DNA of 64,000 nucleotides from Xanthocytophaga flava (GTDB lineage: Bacteria > Bacteroidota > Bacteroidia > Cytophagales > 172606-1), in NCBI RefSeq assembly GCF_030068545.1, contig NZ_JASJOR010000007.1, forward strand, positions 238,401 to 302,400, read 5' to 3'. Of the stretch, positions 51,579 through 60,872 are shown piece after piece. The notes under the pieces were generated by a model. It searched no databases, was not told the origin of the DNA, and worked only from the letters and a program-made list of their open reading frames with translations. The number at the start of each line of letters is the position of its first letter. Position 1 is the first letter of the stretch. A program made the position numbers and the translations under genes.

Positions 51579-52829
51579 CTATCTTTTTTGTTTGGGATTA
51601 ATAAGCGTATAAGTAGCTGAAATCGGGAAGTGGTCTGAGAAGCCTATTTCCCGATGAGTCTGAAAATCAGAAACACCTAAGTGTGTATTACTATAAAACT
51701 GATTGTCTATACGCAAAAAGAAAAGTTTACTATCGTTGTAGGAAAATCCAAATCCGCTACCTGCATCTTCAAATGCATTGGCAAGGTTTTTACGTATTTT
51801 CTGATAGGCAAAGCTATAGGGTACTGCATTAAAATCTCCACAAACAATCACAGGATAAGGGCTTTCCTGAATGTAACGTTCCAATATTGTTACTTGCCTG
51901 CTATGGGTGATAAAGCCTCTTCGCAATCTGGCAAAAACATCTTTAAAGCCTGATTTTACTTCCTTGTATTCTTTATTAATGCCAAGTTTCTCTGCACGGA
52001 TACTCATAGAATAAAGGTGCACACTAAAAACTCTCAATGTATCTTCACCCACCTTAATATCTACAAAGATGCCCTTATTTAGTGTTCGTCTGTCAAATAT
52101 TATATCTCCAGTATGAATAATGGGGTATTTAGTGAATATAGCGACTCCATCAAATCCTTTGCTACCATCCGATTGGGCCAGAGGTGTGATATAATAGTTG
52201 TAATTGCCACTGGTTGCGATTTTAGATATAGCGTTAAATGTTTTTGATCCATCTTCATCATGAAACTCCTGTAAGCATTTAATATCTGCATCACTCTGAC
52301 TAATCCATTCAATAATCTTTTTAGGTTTGGACTTGTCTCCTTCATAATAGTCGTGTGCATTGAGACGCTGTGTATTATAGCTAAGTACTTTAATGGTGTT
52401 TTGAGTGCTATCTGGAGCTTCTTTCCAATGTAAAACAAAAGTGCGTTCAAAGAGAGGATAAGCTATAATGAGTATCAGGATGGACACAATAGCTCGCTTG
52501 GAATAAGCCCATATCCAATAGATACTAAGAAAAATATGTATAACCAGAATGATAGGAATAGAAAGTGTAATAAACCCTACTGGCCAAAAGCGTGTAGGGG
52601 GTATATGAATAGCCAGAAAGGCTATCAGACTATATAGGTACAATAAGATGTTAAAAATCCATACGATTCGCTGTCGCCAGCTTAGTTTTTGAATACGCTG
52701 GTTAGTCTGAGAATATACTTTAGTAAAGAACACGTTATGTAAGCTGTTGTATGGTTTTATAATCGCTACTCTGGACAAAGGTAGAATAGCTGATAAGAAA
52801 AATAAACTTTTTGATGTATCTTCTACCAA
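51579..52829 (-). CDS. Endonuclease/exonuclease/phosphatase-family membrane protein
   Basis: A protein of up to 416 residues. About three hydrophobic helices (roughly residues 55-75, 80-105 and 110-130) precede an EEP domain with VLSYNTQRL, CLQEFHD (metal-binding Glu), FTKYPI, VFSVHLYS, VICGDFNAVPYS (Asp, Asn) and a final SDHFPI with the catalytic Asp-His. The domain lies on the periplasmic side if the three helices are right. The start is uncertain: no other ATG lies before the helices, but the first ~45 residues are not family-like and a GTG near codon 33 is an alternative. Confidence 0.75.
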   Translation of the reverse strand: MVEDTSKSLFFLSAILPLSRVAIIKPYNSLHNVFFTKVYSQTNQRIQKLSWRQRIVWIFNILLYLYSLIAFLAIHIPPTRFWPVGFITLSIPIILVIHIFLSIYWIWAYSKRAIVSILILIIAYPLFERTFVLHWKEAPDSTQNTIKVLSYNTQRLNAHDYYEGDKSKPKKIIEWISQSDADIKCLQEFHDEDGSKTFNAISKIATSGNYNYYITPLAQSDGSKGFDGVAIFTKYPIIHTGDIIFDRRTLNKGIFVDIKVGEDTLRVFSVHLYSMSIRAEKLGINKEYKEVKSGFKDVFARLRRGFITHSRQVTILERYIQESPYPVIVCGDFNAVPYSFAYQKIRKNLANAFEDAGSGFGFSYNDSKLFFLRIDNQFYSNTHLGVSDFQTHREIGFSDHFPISATYTLINPKQKR

Positions 52830-52999
52830 TCTGATAGGATCACTATCAAATTGTTCTGAAAAGATTTAACGTGTATTACTCTGAAAAGATTTGCTGGAAG
52901 GTCGAAAATGGATGAATGGTTGTTATAACCATCTGAGGAAGATTTACATCAGGCTTGAGAGTAAAAGCCTGATGTGTTAGGTCGAGATATATTGTAGGT

Positions 53000-54319
53000 T
53001 TATATACTTATTGCCATTGCTGCACCTAAAGATGAACCCAAAGGGGTAGGAGTGGCAATTATTTCAAAAGAAGGCAGCGATCGGTTTAACATTTCAAGGA
53101 ATAAGGAACTATTTGTAAAGCCGCCATCCACAAACAATTTTTGAATATGAGTACTACCAGTTGCCAGCTTTATAGAACGTATCTGAAGGTCGATCATCTC
53201 AATCATCATTCGATGTAATGCCTCTTCAAAAGATTTAAAAACAGACAAGTCTGTCTGTTCTGCACCTACAATACTGTTGTCGGGAAACTGGAGGCTCTGC
53301 CAGCAAAAAGACTTTTCAGGCAGGTCTTTCCATTTTATATATATTCTTTCATCGAACTCAACCTGGCGAAAGTAATCAGGAGATTTCTGAAAATAAGTGG
53401 CTAATAATTGGGTTTGATAATTGTACTCATTTCCCAGAAAAAGCCTGGATGCTTTGACCGCTTCTCCATTTGTTTGCAGATACAATAAACAATCCTGGTT
53501 TAACTCTTCTTTGGTAAGTGGTTCGTTATTAAAAGGGTTGAACGTAATATTCCAAGTGCCTGTAGAAAGAAGTAAAAAAGGTTCTTTGTTTTGAACAATA
53601 TAAGGTAATAGTGCGGCGGAGCTATCATGAATGCCTGTTCCCACACGAATCGTATGACCATTTACTTCTGAAAACGTAAATTGAGTAGTAGGTACTAATG
53701 GTGGCAGAATGATGTCAAGCTGTTCATTAATCACCCACTTATGATAATGTCGTGTAACAAAGTTCCACAAACCTGTATGACACCCAACACTGGTATACTC
53801 ACTGGCAGCCAAACCAGTAAATAAGTAACTACAGTATTGGGGAAAATGGAGTGAATACCGAATTTTTGCAAATAAGTCTGGTTTTGTTTTACGAAGCCAG
53901 TAGAGTTGCAACCCTGAATTGAGCATACCTAGTGCAGGAGACGCTGTATGTACTGAGAATGTATCTTTCCCTTCATTCTTTTCATAAAAGTCTTCCAGCA
54001 ACTCAGATGGATAGGGCTTTGTATAATTATAAAGAGGCGTCAATGGAGTACCCTGTGCGTCCAGATGAACAAAACTGGCGCCATAGGTTGAAAAATTGAG
54101 ACGTTTGATTTCAATAGTATCAGACTGTAAAAATCGATTTAATGTTTGTTGCATCCATGATGTGACAGCGGATAAATCTTCACATGGATAACCATCTTCA
54201 TCCGTTGTCTCCGGAATGGAAATGTATTCCTGATGTAGTTCTCTGAAATCGAAATCAAATAGAAAGAATTTCTTATTGGTTTTTCCAATATCAAATACGG
54301 CGATGGTTGGCTGCTTCAT
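53000..54319 (-). CDS. rhaB: L-rhamnulokinase-like FGGY carbohydrate kinase
   Basis: A 439-residue sugar kinase. The N-terminal FDIGKTNKKFFLFD is the phosphate-1 loop of FGGY kinases; LLSTGTWNITFNPF and VDGGFTNSSLFLEML are the second phosphate and adenosine regions. Position directly after the rhamnose isomerase gene and in line with the aldolase fusion supports a role as the kinase that makes L-rhamnulose 1-phosphate. The sequence alone would also fit an L-fuculokinase. It follows the isomerase gene after 108 nt. Confidence 0.8.
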   Translation of the reverse strand: MKQPTIAVFDIGKTNKKFFLFDFDFRELHQEYISIPETTDEDGYPCEDLSAVTSWMQQTLNRFLQSDTIEIKRLNFSTYGASFVHLDAQGTPLTPLYNYTKPYPSELLEDFYEKNEGKDTFSVHTASPALGMLNSGLQLYWLRKTKPDLFAKIRYSLHFPQYCSYLFTGLAASEYTSVGCHTGLWNFVTRHYHKWVINEQLDIILPPLVPTTQFTFSEVNGHTIRVGTGIHDSSAALLPYIVQNKEPFLLLSTGTWNITFNPFNNEPLTKEELNQDCLLYLQTNGEAVKASRLFLGNEYNYQTQLLATYFQKSPDYFRQVEFDERIYIKWKDLPEKSFCWQSLQFPDNSIVGAEQTDLSVFKSFEEALHRMMIEMIDLQIRSIKLATGSTHIQKLFVDGGFTNSSLFLEMLNRSLPSFEIIATPTPLGSSLGAAMAISI

Positions 54320-54427
54320 AAATGTTATATAGATACAGATCCTGTGTTACATTCTTCAACACAGGATCTGGTTAGATAGAAAGATCATGCATTTTAATCA
54401 TGATCTACACTAAAAGGTATGCTATTT

Positions 54428-55711
54428 TTATAAGCCTGTTGCCACAGTGACACTACCCCGTTCCTTAATCAATTGTTGTCGTATATTTAAGTAGCGATAG
54501 GCTTTAATAGGCTCTATAACACCCCCTGAACGTAAACGTGCTTCCTGTAATAGTGGACGTACATCCGTCCGAAATGCATCTTGTAGAATTTCCTGACCAA
54601 CAGACACGTCATTGTTTAATTGAGCATCCCATAGACCTTGACGATCTACTATCAATGCCTGGGCGTAAGCCAGACGGATAGCTTCCAGTGATTGAATCAG
54701 ATCTTCCAGAGGATCTTTGAGATTGTGACTGGCATCAATCATCCAGGCAGGCGATGGATTCTGTGCTGTATTATTTTCCAGTCCGTACACTAATTCATTA
54801 AATATGAGATACAATTGGTATGGTTTGATACTACCTACTGTCAGATCATCATCACCATATTTGGAATCGTTAAAGTGAAATCCTCCCAGTTTACCCCGGT
54901 ACATGAGCGTGGAAACAATTTGTTCAATGTTGGTATTATGCAAGTGATGTCCTAAGTCAACTAAAGTATAGGCTTTATTACCTAATTCATTTGCCAACAA
55001 AAATGAAGTACCCCAATCCTGAATAACTGTTGAGTAGAAATAAGGCTCATAGGGTTTGTATTCAATAAACAGTTGCCAGTCGGCAGGTAATTGAGCGTAT
55101 ATCTCCTGTAAAGACCGTAATGTATTGTCTAGTGCTCTGCGAAAGTTTAGTTGGCCGGGAAAACTTGATCCATCTGCCAGCCAAACGGTTATAGACTTGG
55201 AGCCTAGTGCTTGCCCATAGCTTATTACTTCTATATTGTGCTCTACAGCTTGTTTACGTACATCTGCATTGATATGTGAAAGGGAACCAAACTTATAACT
55301 CAAAGCCTGATCTTTCTGATCCTGAAAGGTATTGGAATTCATCGCATCAAATACAATATCCAGTTCGCTAGCCTGTTGCTTGATAGCTTGCGCATCACGT
55401 GGTATATCCCATGGAATATGTAGTGAGATAGCTCCCGCTGATCGGGTAAGAGCATGCAACAACCCAATATCATCCAGTTTTTGTTCAAGGTTGCCAGGTT
55501 CTCCACCTGTTGAAAAACGTCCAAACCGGGTTCCACCAGCTCCCAAAGCCCAGCTGGGAATTGCTATCTGAAATTGCCGGAGTTTCTCAACCACAGCATC
55601 TGCATCAATGGATTTTTGAGCCAGCAGTTCTTTGGTTATGCGATAGTTATTTTCATGAACCTTAATAGCAATGGCATTATACTGATCTATATGAAACGAT
55701 TGGATACGCAT
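54428..55711 (-). CDS. rhaI: L-rhamnose isomerase (Pseudomonas stutzeri RhaI type)
   Basis: A 427-residue TIM-barrel isomerase converting L-rhamnose to L-rhamnulose. It resembles the P. stutzeri type, not E. coli RhaA: IPSWALGAGGTRFGRF, LHIPWDIPRDAQA, INADVRKQAVEH, SITVWLADGSSFPGQ. Metal-binding acidic and histidine residues lie in FIEYKPYEP (near residue 217), LVDLGHHLHNTNIEQIV (~249-265) and FNDSKYGDDDL (~278-288). This group has broad aldose-ketose specificity in known members. Confidence 0.88.
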   Translation of the reverse strand: MRIQSFHIDQYNAIAIKVHENNYRITKELLAQKSIDADAVVEKLRQFQIAIPSWALGAGGTRFGRFSTGGEPGNLEQKLDDIGLLHALTRSAGAISLHIPWDIPRDAQAIKQQASELDIVFDAMNSNTFQDQKDQALSYKFGSLSHINADVRKQAVEHNIEVISYGQALGSKSITVWLADGSSFPGQLNFRRALDNTLRSLQEIYAQLPADWQLFIEYKPYEPYFYSTVIQDWGTSFLLANELGNKAYTLVDLGHHLHNTNIEQIVSTLMYRGKLGGFHFNDSKYGDDDLTVGSIKPYQLYLIFNELVYGLENNTAQNPSPAWMIDASHNLKDPLEDLIQSLEAIRLAYAQALIVDRQGLWDAQLNNDVSVGQEILQDAFRTDVRPLLQEARLRSGGVIEPIKAYRYLNIRQQLIKERGSVTVATGL

Positions 55712-55841
55712 AGTAGGACAGGTGTAAGAGTGAATAAGTAAGAATAAAAAATGATGTTATCTGCATAGTAGTAAGTGGTTGTTGTATGGTATATTTTCAT
55801 ACTTTACACTAGAAAAATACTATTTTATAAAGAGAAAGAAA

Positions 55842-55860
55842 AACGCGCTTTAAGCGCGTT
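55842..55860 (-). terminator. Terminator after the aldolase/dehydrogenase gene
   Basis: On the minus strand a GC-rich 7-bp stem (AACGCGC/GCGCGTT, 55860-55854 with 55848-55842) has a 5-nt loop and is followed by GTTTTTCTTTC. It is a proper Rho-independent terminator 18 nt after the stop codon. It implies that the isomerase and kinase genes need their own promoter or readthrough. Confidence 0.8.
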
Positions 55861-55878
55861 CTCAATAACTAACAAGTA

Positions 55879-58002
55879 TTAACGAGGGAAGGCATTTGCC
55901 AAACCACCATCTACATTCAACATGTTACCTGTAGATTTGGATAATAATCCTCCTACTAATACAAACACTGCATTCGCTATATCTTCCGGAAGAATAATCT
56001 CATTGAGAAGTGTCCGTTTGGCATAAAAGGCAGGCAATTCTTCCACAGAGATACCATAGGCTTTAGCCCGTCCTTCAGCCCAGCCACTTTGCCATATTTT
56101 GCTATCTGCAATAACAGCATCCGGATTTACTACATTTACCCGAACTTTATCTCCGGCAAGTTCGGCTGCCAGTAATCGGCTCATATGCAATTGTGCCGCT
56201 TTTGCAGAGCCATACCCAATGTTATTAGGTCCGGACATAAGTGCATTTTTGCTGACAATATTAACAATATCTCCACCGAGACTCTGCTTACGTAATACAT
56301 TAACACCAGCCTGAGATACAAGGTATTGGCCCTTAACCAATACATCATACAGTAAATCCCAATCTTTTTCTGTTGTTTCCTCAATAGGCTTAGAGATAGA
56401 TAGACCGGCACAGTTTACAATAATGTCAATCCCTCCAAAACTTAACGAAGCCTGTTCGAACGCCTTAGCAATTGCCTCTGCAGAGGTAACATCCAACACA
56501 ACAGATGCAAATGCATCTTTGCCGAATGATTTTTTGAACTCTTCTGTTGCGCCTTCCAGACGTGTGCTATCATTATCATTGAGAACAACACATGCACCTT
56601 CTTCTGCAAATTTTCTGGCAATTGCTTTACCTATACCACCTGCACTGCCTGTTATTAGAGCTATCTTACCTGTAAGTGGCTTGGGTTTAGGCATACGTTG
56701 TAACTTTGCCTCTTCCAGAAGCCAGTATTCTATATTAAATGCTTCCTGTTGTGGAAGAGAAGTATATTCAGAAACGGCTTCTGCTCCCCGCATTACATTA
56801 ATAGCATTGATATAAAACTCCGCAGCAACACGGGCAGTTTGTTTGTCTTTGGCAAAAGTAAACATACCTACTCCCGGATACAGAATCACAACCGGATTAG
56901 GATCACGCATAGCTGGGCTATCTGGATGTTTGCAAGTTTCGTAGTAGTTGCTATATATTACCCGATAAGCATTAAAGGCAGGGGCTAACTTCTCCTTTAG
57001 TGCTTTGGTATTAGTAAGATCCTCTTCAGGTTTAAGATTTAAGACTAGAGGACTGATCTTTGTACGCAAAAAGTGATCAGGACAACTGGTGCCCATTGGG
57101 GCCAGTTTACTAAGATCTTTTGAATTAATAAACTCTAATACACGGTCATTATCAGTGAAATGTCCAATCATTTGAGTATGTGAAGAACAAAATCCGCGTA
57201 ATGTAGGTGCCAAGAGAGCAGCTTGTTGTAATCTTTGCTCTTTAGGAAGAGCATTAATCGCCGTGCCTCCAAATACTGGACCTTTTTTACCATAGTTCTC
57301 CTGTAAAAATTCCGAATAACGTTCTATTACATCCAGTGTATTTACATAACAATCATAGGCTGTATCACCCCAGGTAAACAAACCATGTGAACCTAACATG
57401 ATACCTTTTAGATCAGGATTTTCTGTTACTGCTTGTTGAAGTTTCAAACCCAGATCAAATCCCGGACGCTGCCAGTCTACCCACCCTATAGCGCCATTAA
57501 ATAACTCCTGATTGATTCGCTTCCCATCTTTTGCAGCAGCAATAGCAATGGCCGCATCAGGGTGAAGGTGATCAATATGTTTGTATGGTAAGAATGCATG
57601 TAAAGGAGTATCAATAGAAGGGGCTTTGGATGATAGATCATATATACAATGGTTAAATAACTCTACCATTTCATCTTCAAATGCCAATCCCCGATATCTT
57701 TTTTTCAAAGCGTGCAAACGATCCAAATACAATGCTGCCAATCCGCTACGTTTAAGCGTGCCAATATCCCCTCCAGAACCTTTCACCCACATTACATCCG
57801 TTGGTGCGCCACTTAAAGGATCTGTTTCTACCGTTTTCACGCTGGTATTTCCTCCACCATAGTTCGTTAACCGTAAGTCAGCCCCTAACAAGTTGGAACG
57901 GTAGAGCAAAAGCGCGACCTCATCTCCTGCTAACGTTTCTGCATGTGCATGATCCCATAAATAGCTCACATATTTGTAAGCAGACACTGCTGGATTATTC
58001 AT
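55879..58002 (-). CDS. rhaEW: Bifunctional rhamnulose-1-phosphate aldolase / lactaldehyde dehydrogenase fusion
   Basis: A 707-residue fusion. The N-terminal class II aldolase (about residues 1-415) shows LRLTNYGGGNTSVK, MWVKGSGGD, the zinc-type histidine cluster in PYKHIDHLHPDA, and GSHGLFTWGD. A short linker leads to a short-chain dehydrogenase (about residues 430-707) with TGSAGGIG near 449, the NAG motif VNCAGLS, and the catalytic Tyr 597-x-x-x-Lys 601. This combination is the RhaEW enzyme known from rhamnose regulons: it splits rhamnulose 1-phosphate and oxidises L-lactaldehyde. It is the first gene of the minus-strand cluster, divergent from the regulator. Confidence 0.88.
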   Translation of the reverse strand: MNNPAVSAYKYVSYLWDHAHAETLAGDEVALLLYRSNLLGADLRLTNYGGGNTSVKTVETDPLSGAPTDVMWVKGSGGDIGTLKRSGLAALYLDRLHALKKRYRGLAFEDEMVELFNHCIYDLSSKAPSIDTPLHAFLPYKHIDHLHPDAAIAIAAAKDGKRINQELFNGAIGWVDWQRPGFDLGLKLQQAVTENPDLKGIMLGSHGLFTWGDTAYDCYVNTLDVIERYSEFLQENYGKKGPVFGGTAINALPKEQRLQQAALLAPTLRGFCSSHTQMIGHFTDNDRVLEFINSKDLSKLAPMGTSCPDHFLRTKISPLVLNLKPEEDLTNTKALKEKLAPAFNAYRVIYSNYYETCKHPDSPAMRDPNPVVILYPGVGMFTFAKDKQTARVAAEFYINAINVMRGAEAVSEYTSLPQQEAFNIEYWLLEEAKLQRMPKPKPLTGKIALITGSAGGIGKAIARKFAEEGACVVLNDNDSTRLEGATEEFKKSFGKDAFASVVLDVTSAEAIAKAFEQASLSFGGIDIIVNCAGLSISKPIEETTEKDWDLLYDVLVKGQYLVSQAGVNVLRKQSLGGDIVNIVSKNALMSGPNNIGYGSAKAAQLHMSRLLAAELAGDKVRVNVVNPDAVIADSKIWQSGWAEGRAKAYGISVEELPAFYAKRTLLNEIILPEDIANAVFVLVGGLLSKSTGNMLNVDGGLANAFPR

Positions 58003-58168
58003 TGTTTTAAATGTATTAATTTGTGGATGATGTAAAAATAAAAGAACTTTACTCTCTGTCTTTCCTGTACTTTCCTGTTATACCAAAGATTATATAGCAT
58101 AAGTCCGGATTGTTTCATAGATACTATACCTACAAATACTGGCAACCCATTGTTTAATTTTATATCTC
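58003..58168. promoter_or_regulatory. Divergent regulatory region rhaEW / GntR-type regulator
   Basis: These 166 nt separate the aldolase fusion from the regulator gene and should hold both promoters and the operator. I find no full TAnnTTTG with a spaced TTG; an ATAATCTTTG on the minus strand near 58088 is one base off. No clear long palindrome was seen. Confidence 0.4.
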
Positions 58169-59179
58169 ATGTATAGGTTACAGATTAATCCTGAAGAGAA
58201 AACACCCAAATACAAACAAATAGTATCTTCTGTTATCCATGATATTGGAAAAGGTATATTAAAACGTGGAGACCATCTACCTTCTATTAACTATGTCAGT
58301 GAAGAATACTACCTGGGACGTGATACGGTAGAAAAGGCCTATAGAGAGCTAAAGGAACTAGGATATATTTCATCAGTGGCAGGGAAGGGATTTTATGTGG
58401 AAGGTGCTCCTGCTAATAAAATTCGTGTTTTGTTGGTGATGAATAAATTAAGTTCGTATAAGAAAATTGTCTATTACTCTTTCTTGAAAGCACTTGGTGA
58501 TAAGGCAACCGTTGACTTACATATTCATCATTATAATGCAGCTCTTTTCAGAGAGATCATAGAGAAAAATCTGGGCAAATACCATTATTATGTAGTGATA
58601 CCTCATTTCTATGAAAACATAGATAAAGTAGACATCCGGCAGACATTAGAACAGATTCCCAGAGATGAGTTGATCTTATTAGATAAGGATCTTCCTGAAG
58701 TAAAGGGCGAAATTATTTCTGTATATCAGGATTTTGAAAGAGATATTTACCAGGCACTTGAGACAGGACAGGATCTGTTAAAAAAATATGAACGGGTAGT
58801 ACTTGTATTTCCCAGTGATGGAAACTATCCGCAGGAAATTGCCCGTGGATTTAAACTATATTGCATTCACTACCAGAAAAAGTTTGCTATCATCGAAAAT
58901 GCAATGGATGAAAAGATAACTTCGTCAACAGCCTATATTGTTATAGAGGAAACAGACCTTGCTGAGATTATTAAGAAAATTCGTCAAACTCCCTATGAAG
59001 TCGGAAAAGAGGTAGGACTTGTTTCTTTTAATGATGCAACTCTAAAAGAATTGTTGTCTATCACAGTGATAACTACTGACTTTGAGACTATGGGGCGCAC
59101 GGCTGCCGCCTTGTTACTGGACAAAAAGAAACTTCGTATTAAAACTCCATTTTCTATGATCAGAAGGCAGTCATTATAA
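58169..59179 (+). CDS. GntR-family regulator with sugar-binding-type C-terminal domain
   Basis: A 336-residue regulator. The N-terminal GntR winged helix (residues 1-75) has KYKQIVSSVIHDIGKGILKRGDHLPS and DTVEKAYRELKELGYISSVAGKGFYV (quoted in parts). Residues ~85-330 form a periplasmic-binding-protein/LacI-like sensor (IRVLLVMNKLSSYKKIVYYSFL region and the final FSMIRRQS). This layout is frequent in Bacteroidota sugar regulons. Divergent position to the rhamnose catabolic genes points to L-rhamnose or a derivative as the effector; this is inference. Confidence 0.85.
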   Translation: MYRLQINPEEKTPKYKQIVSSVIHDIGKGILKRGDHLPSINYVSEEYYLGRDTVEKAYRELKELGYISSVAGKGFYVEGAPANKIRVLLVMNKLSSYKKIVYYSFLKALGDKATVDLHIHHYNAALFREIIEKNLGKYHYYVVIPHFYENIDKVDIRQTLEQIPRDELILLDKDLPEVKGEIISVYQDFERDIYQALETGQDLLKKYERVVLVFPSDGNYPQEIARGFKLYCIHYQKKFAIIENAMDEKITSSTAYIVIEETDLAEIIKKIRQTPYEVGKEVGLVSFNDATLKELLSITVITTDFETMGRTAAALLLDKKKLRIKTPFSMIRRQSL

Positions 59180-59288
59180 TTATTTAGATCTTGCAATACT
59201 GTAACTATGAATATTCTGATAAAAGTGTGTTATGTGTAGTACAAATTAGTATGTATTTTTACGCAAAATATACTAAAACACAATACTA

Positions 59289-59498
59289 ATGGAAGTAAAA
59301 GATAGTAATGGAACCCTATTGAATGATGGCGATTCCGTAAAACTGATAAAAGATCTAAAGGTAAAAGGATCTTCTATCACATTAAAAAGAGGAACTGTTG
59401 TAAAAAATATTCGTCTTACGGATGATGAAGAGGAGGTAGATTGCCGGGTTGACAAAGTAAATATTGTGTTGAAGACTTGTTTCCTTCAAAAGATGTAA
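59289..59498 (+). CDS. PhnA/YjdM C-terminal-domain protein
   Basis: A 69-residue protein matching only the C-terminal PhnA domain of YjdM: VKDSNGTLLNDGDSVKLIKDLKVKGSS (quoted in two parts by pattern), then LKRGTVVKNIRL and the DCRVDKVNIVLKTCFL end. Full-length YjdM is about 110 residues with an N-terminal zinc ribbon, which is absent here with no sign of a frame upstream. The small domain is an SH3-like fold of unknown role; despite the PhnA name there is no phosphonate gene nearby. Confidence 0.8.
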   Translation: MEVKDSNGTLLNDGDSVKLIKDLKVKGSSITLKRGTVVKNIRLTDDEEEVDCRVDKVNIVLKTCFLQKM

Positions 59499-59500
59499 GA

Positions 59501-59538
59501 AAAACAAAAGCCTCAGACAACTGAGGCTTTTGTTTTTT
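59501..59538. terminator. Bidirectional terminator between the PhnA-domain and acyltransferase genes
   Basis: A perfect 16-bp stem (59501-59516 with 59521-59536) has a 4-nt loop; the 3' arm ends in a T run. The acyltransferase gene ends within this hairpin on the other strand. Confidence 0.88.
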
Positions 59539-60586
59539 GAGACTTGAAGAAAAATTGATTCAGAATAGTCAATAACCGTTTTTCTACAAGACTATAAAAC
59601 AGACAACTTAGAATCACCGTTAGTGTAAACAAAAGTATAGCCCCAGCCAGATTATTCATTACTTCATTTAGATGGAGCTTTACTACTAGTTTGATCAAGA
59701 TGGATAAAACTGTTCCATGAATTAAGTATAATGAGTAAGACGCATCCCCCAAATAGACTAGTACTCTGGGAACAACTGTTTTTAAATATAAAGATCCAAA
59801 AATGAGCAATGTCGCAGGAATGCCAAATAGGTACACCCTACTGATTGGTGCTGTAAAAGCTGTTGGATCTTGAAGGACAGCCTGACAATATACCACAGAA
59901 GCTACTATGAATAATATGGCACCAGCAAAGAGAGATAATCTCCAGAATTGAAAATCCGGATATTTAGTATATAAGTGAGCAACAAGGCAACCAAATGCGA
60001 AATTTATAATTACCGGATTCAGAAACGCATCAATGGCAAATATTCCTGTTTGAATGTGGAAAAGAGTGCTGATCAAAATAATGCTTATCCAGCCCAAAAA
60101 AGTATAAAGTAGTAGCTTGGGCGATTTCAGATAAGTAAGAGCAAATACAAGATAAAAGATAATCTCATACGATAAAGTCCAGGCTACTCCCAATACATAT
60201 TTTTCCTGAGGAAAAAGAAGGAACGAACCTATAATGACTAGTGGATCTTCTTTGTGTACTTGATCTGCAGAAGGTGCTGCAAAATAGGCTAACAAAAGTA
60301 ATATGGTTACTACCCAGTAGATAGGATATATTCGGATAAAACGTTTCTTCAGAAATTCTCCTACACCGAATCCCTTATTTCTGGATGTATATAGAATAAT
60401 GAAGCCACTCAGAACAAAAAATACATCTACTCCGGAAAAGCCTGCCTTGAATGCATTGTTAAGAAATAGATAACCTAATTGCGCATTAATCATCTCTGTG
60501 CCATGGTAAAACATAACAGCAATGGCAGCAAATGCACGCAAGGCTTGTAACGGATCTATTTTTGATGTTTTTACTTTGGGGCTCAT
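59513..60586 (-). CDS. Acyltransferase-3 (OafA/YrhL-type) membrane protein
   Basis: A 357-residue membrane acyltransferase with about ten helices. Signatures are LQALRAFAAIAVMFYHG with the presumed catalytic His 28, SGVDVFFVLSGFIILYTSR, FLKKRFIRIYPIYWV and LGDASYSLYLIHG. Such enzymes O-acetylate LPS, capsule or other sugars. The start is ATG 60586; an upstream ATG would add seven hydrophobic residues. Its 3' end overlaps the bidirectional terminator. A candidate promoter lies at 60636-60662. Confidence 0.88.
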   Translation of the reverse strand: MSPKVKTSKIDPLQALRAFAAIAVMFYHGTEMINAQLGYLFLNNAFKAGFSGVDVFFVLSGFIILYTSRNKGFGVGEFLKKRFIRIYPIYWVVTILLLLAYFAAPSADQVHKEDPLVIIGSFLLFPQEKYVLGVAWTLSYEIIFYLVFALTYLKSPKLLLYTFLGWISIILISTLFHIQTGIFAIDAFLNPVIINFAFGCLVAHLYTKYPDFQFWRLSLFAGAILFIVASVVYCQAVLQDPTAFTAPISRVYLFGIPATLLIFGSLYLKTVVPRVLVYLGDASYSLYLIHGTVLSILIKLVVKLHLNEVMNNLAGAILLFTLTVILSCLFYSLVEKRLLTILNQFFFKSQKTKASVV

Positions 60587-60635
60587 AGTAAAGAAATAAA
60601 GTATCAAAAAGTTTTATTTTCAAAATAAGGAGAGT

Positions 60636-60662
60636 CAAAGATAGGGAAAGTTGAGATATCAA
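60636..60662 (-). promoter_or_regulatory. Candidate promoter for the acyltransferase gene
   Basis: On the minus strand TATCTTTG (60643-60636) is a full -7 match, with a TTG at 60662-60660, 16 nt upstream. The spacing is somewhat short. Confidence 0.45.
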
Positions 60663-60820
60663 TTTACTTTAAAATCCATTGAATAGAGTTTTATCAAGTA
60701 GAAAGATAAAAAAGGATATAATCATTTTGTTAAGCCACTATATTAGCCTTTACTCAAAATATCTAAAATATACTATCTTCAAAGAAAAGAGGAGAATTCC
60801 TGACCAAATATATTTCAAAC

Positions 60821-60848
60821 AAAAAGCCCATCCTGCGATGGGCTTTTT
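60821..60848 (-). terminator. Terminator after the Ig-repeat surface protein gene
   Basis: A perfect 12-bp stem (60821-60832 with 60837-60848), A-run on one arm and T-run on the other, loop of 4 nt. It lies 24 nt past the stop codon on the minus strand. Confidence 0.88.
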
Positions 60849-60872
60849 AAACTAATTTCTATTTCCAACTAT

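Noticed and set aside
56423..56815. 130-codon antisense frame opposite the aldolase/dehydrogenase fusion
   Set aside because: It overlaps the dehydrogenase core, whose minus-strand frame has an intact Gly motif and Tyr-Lys pair.
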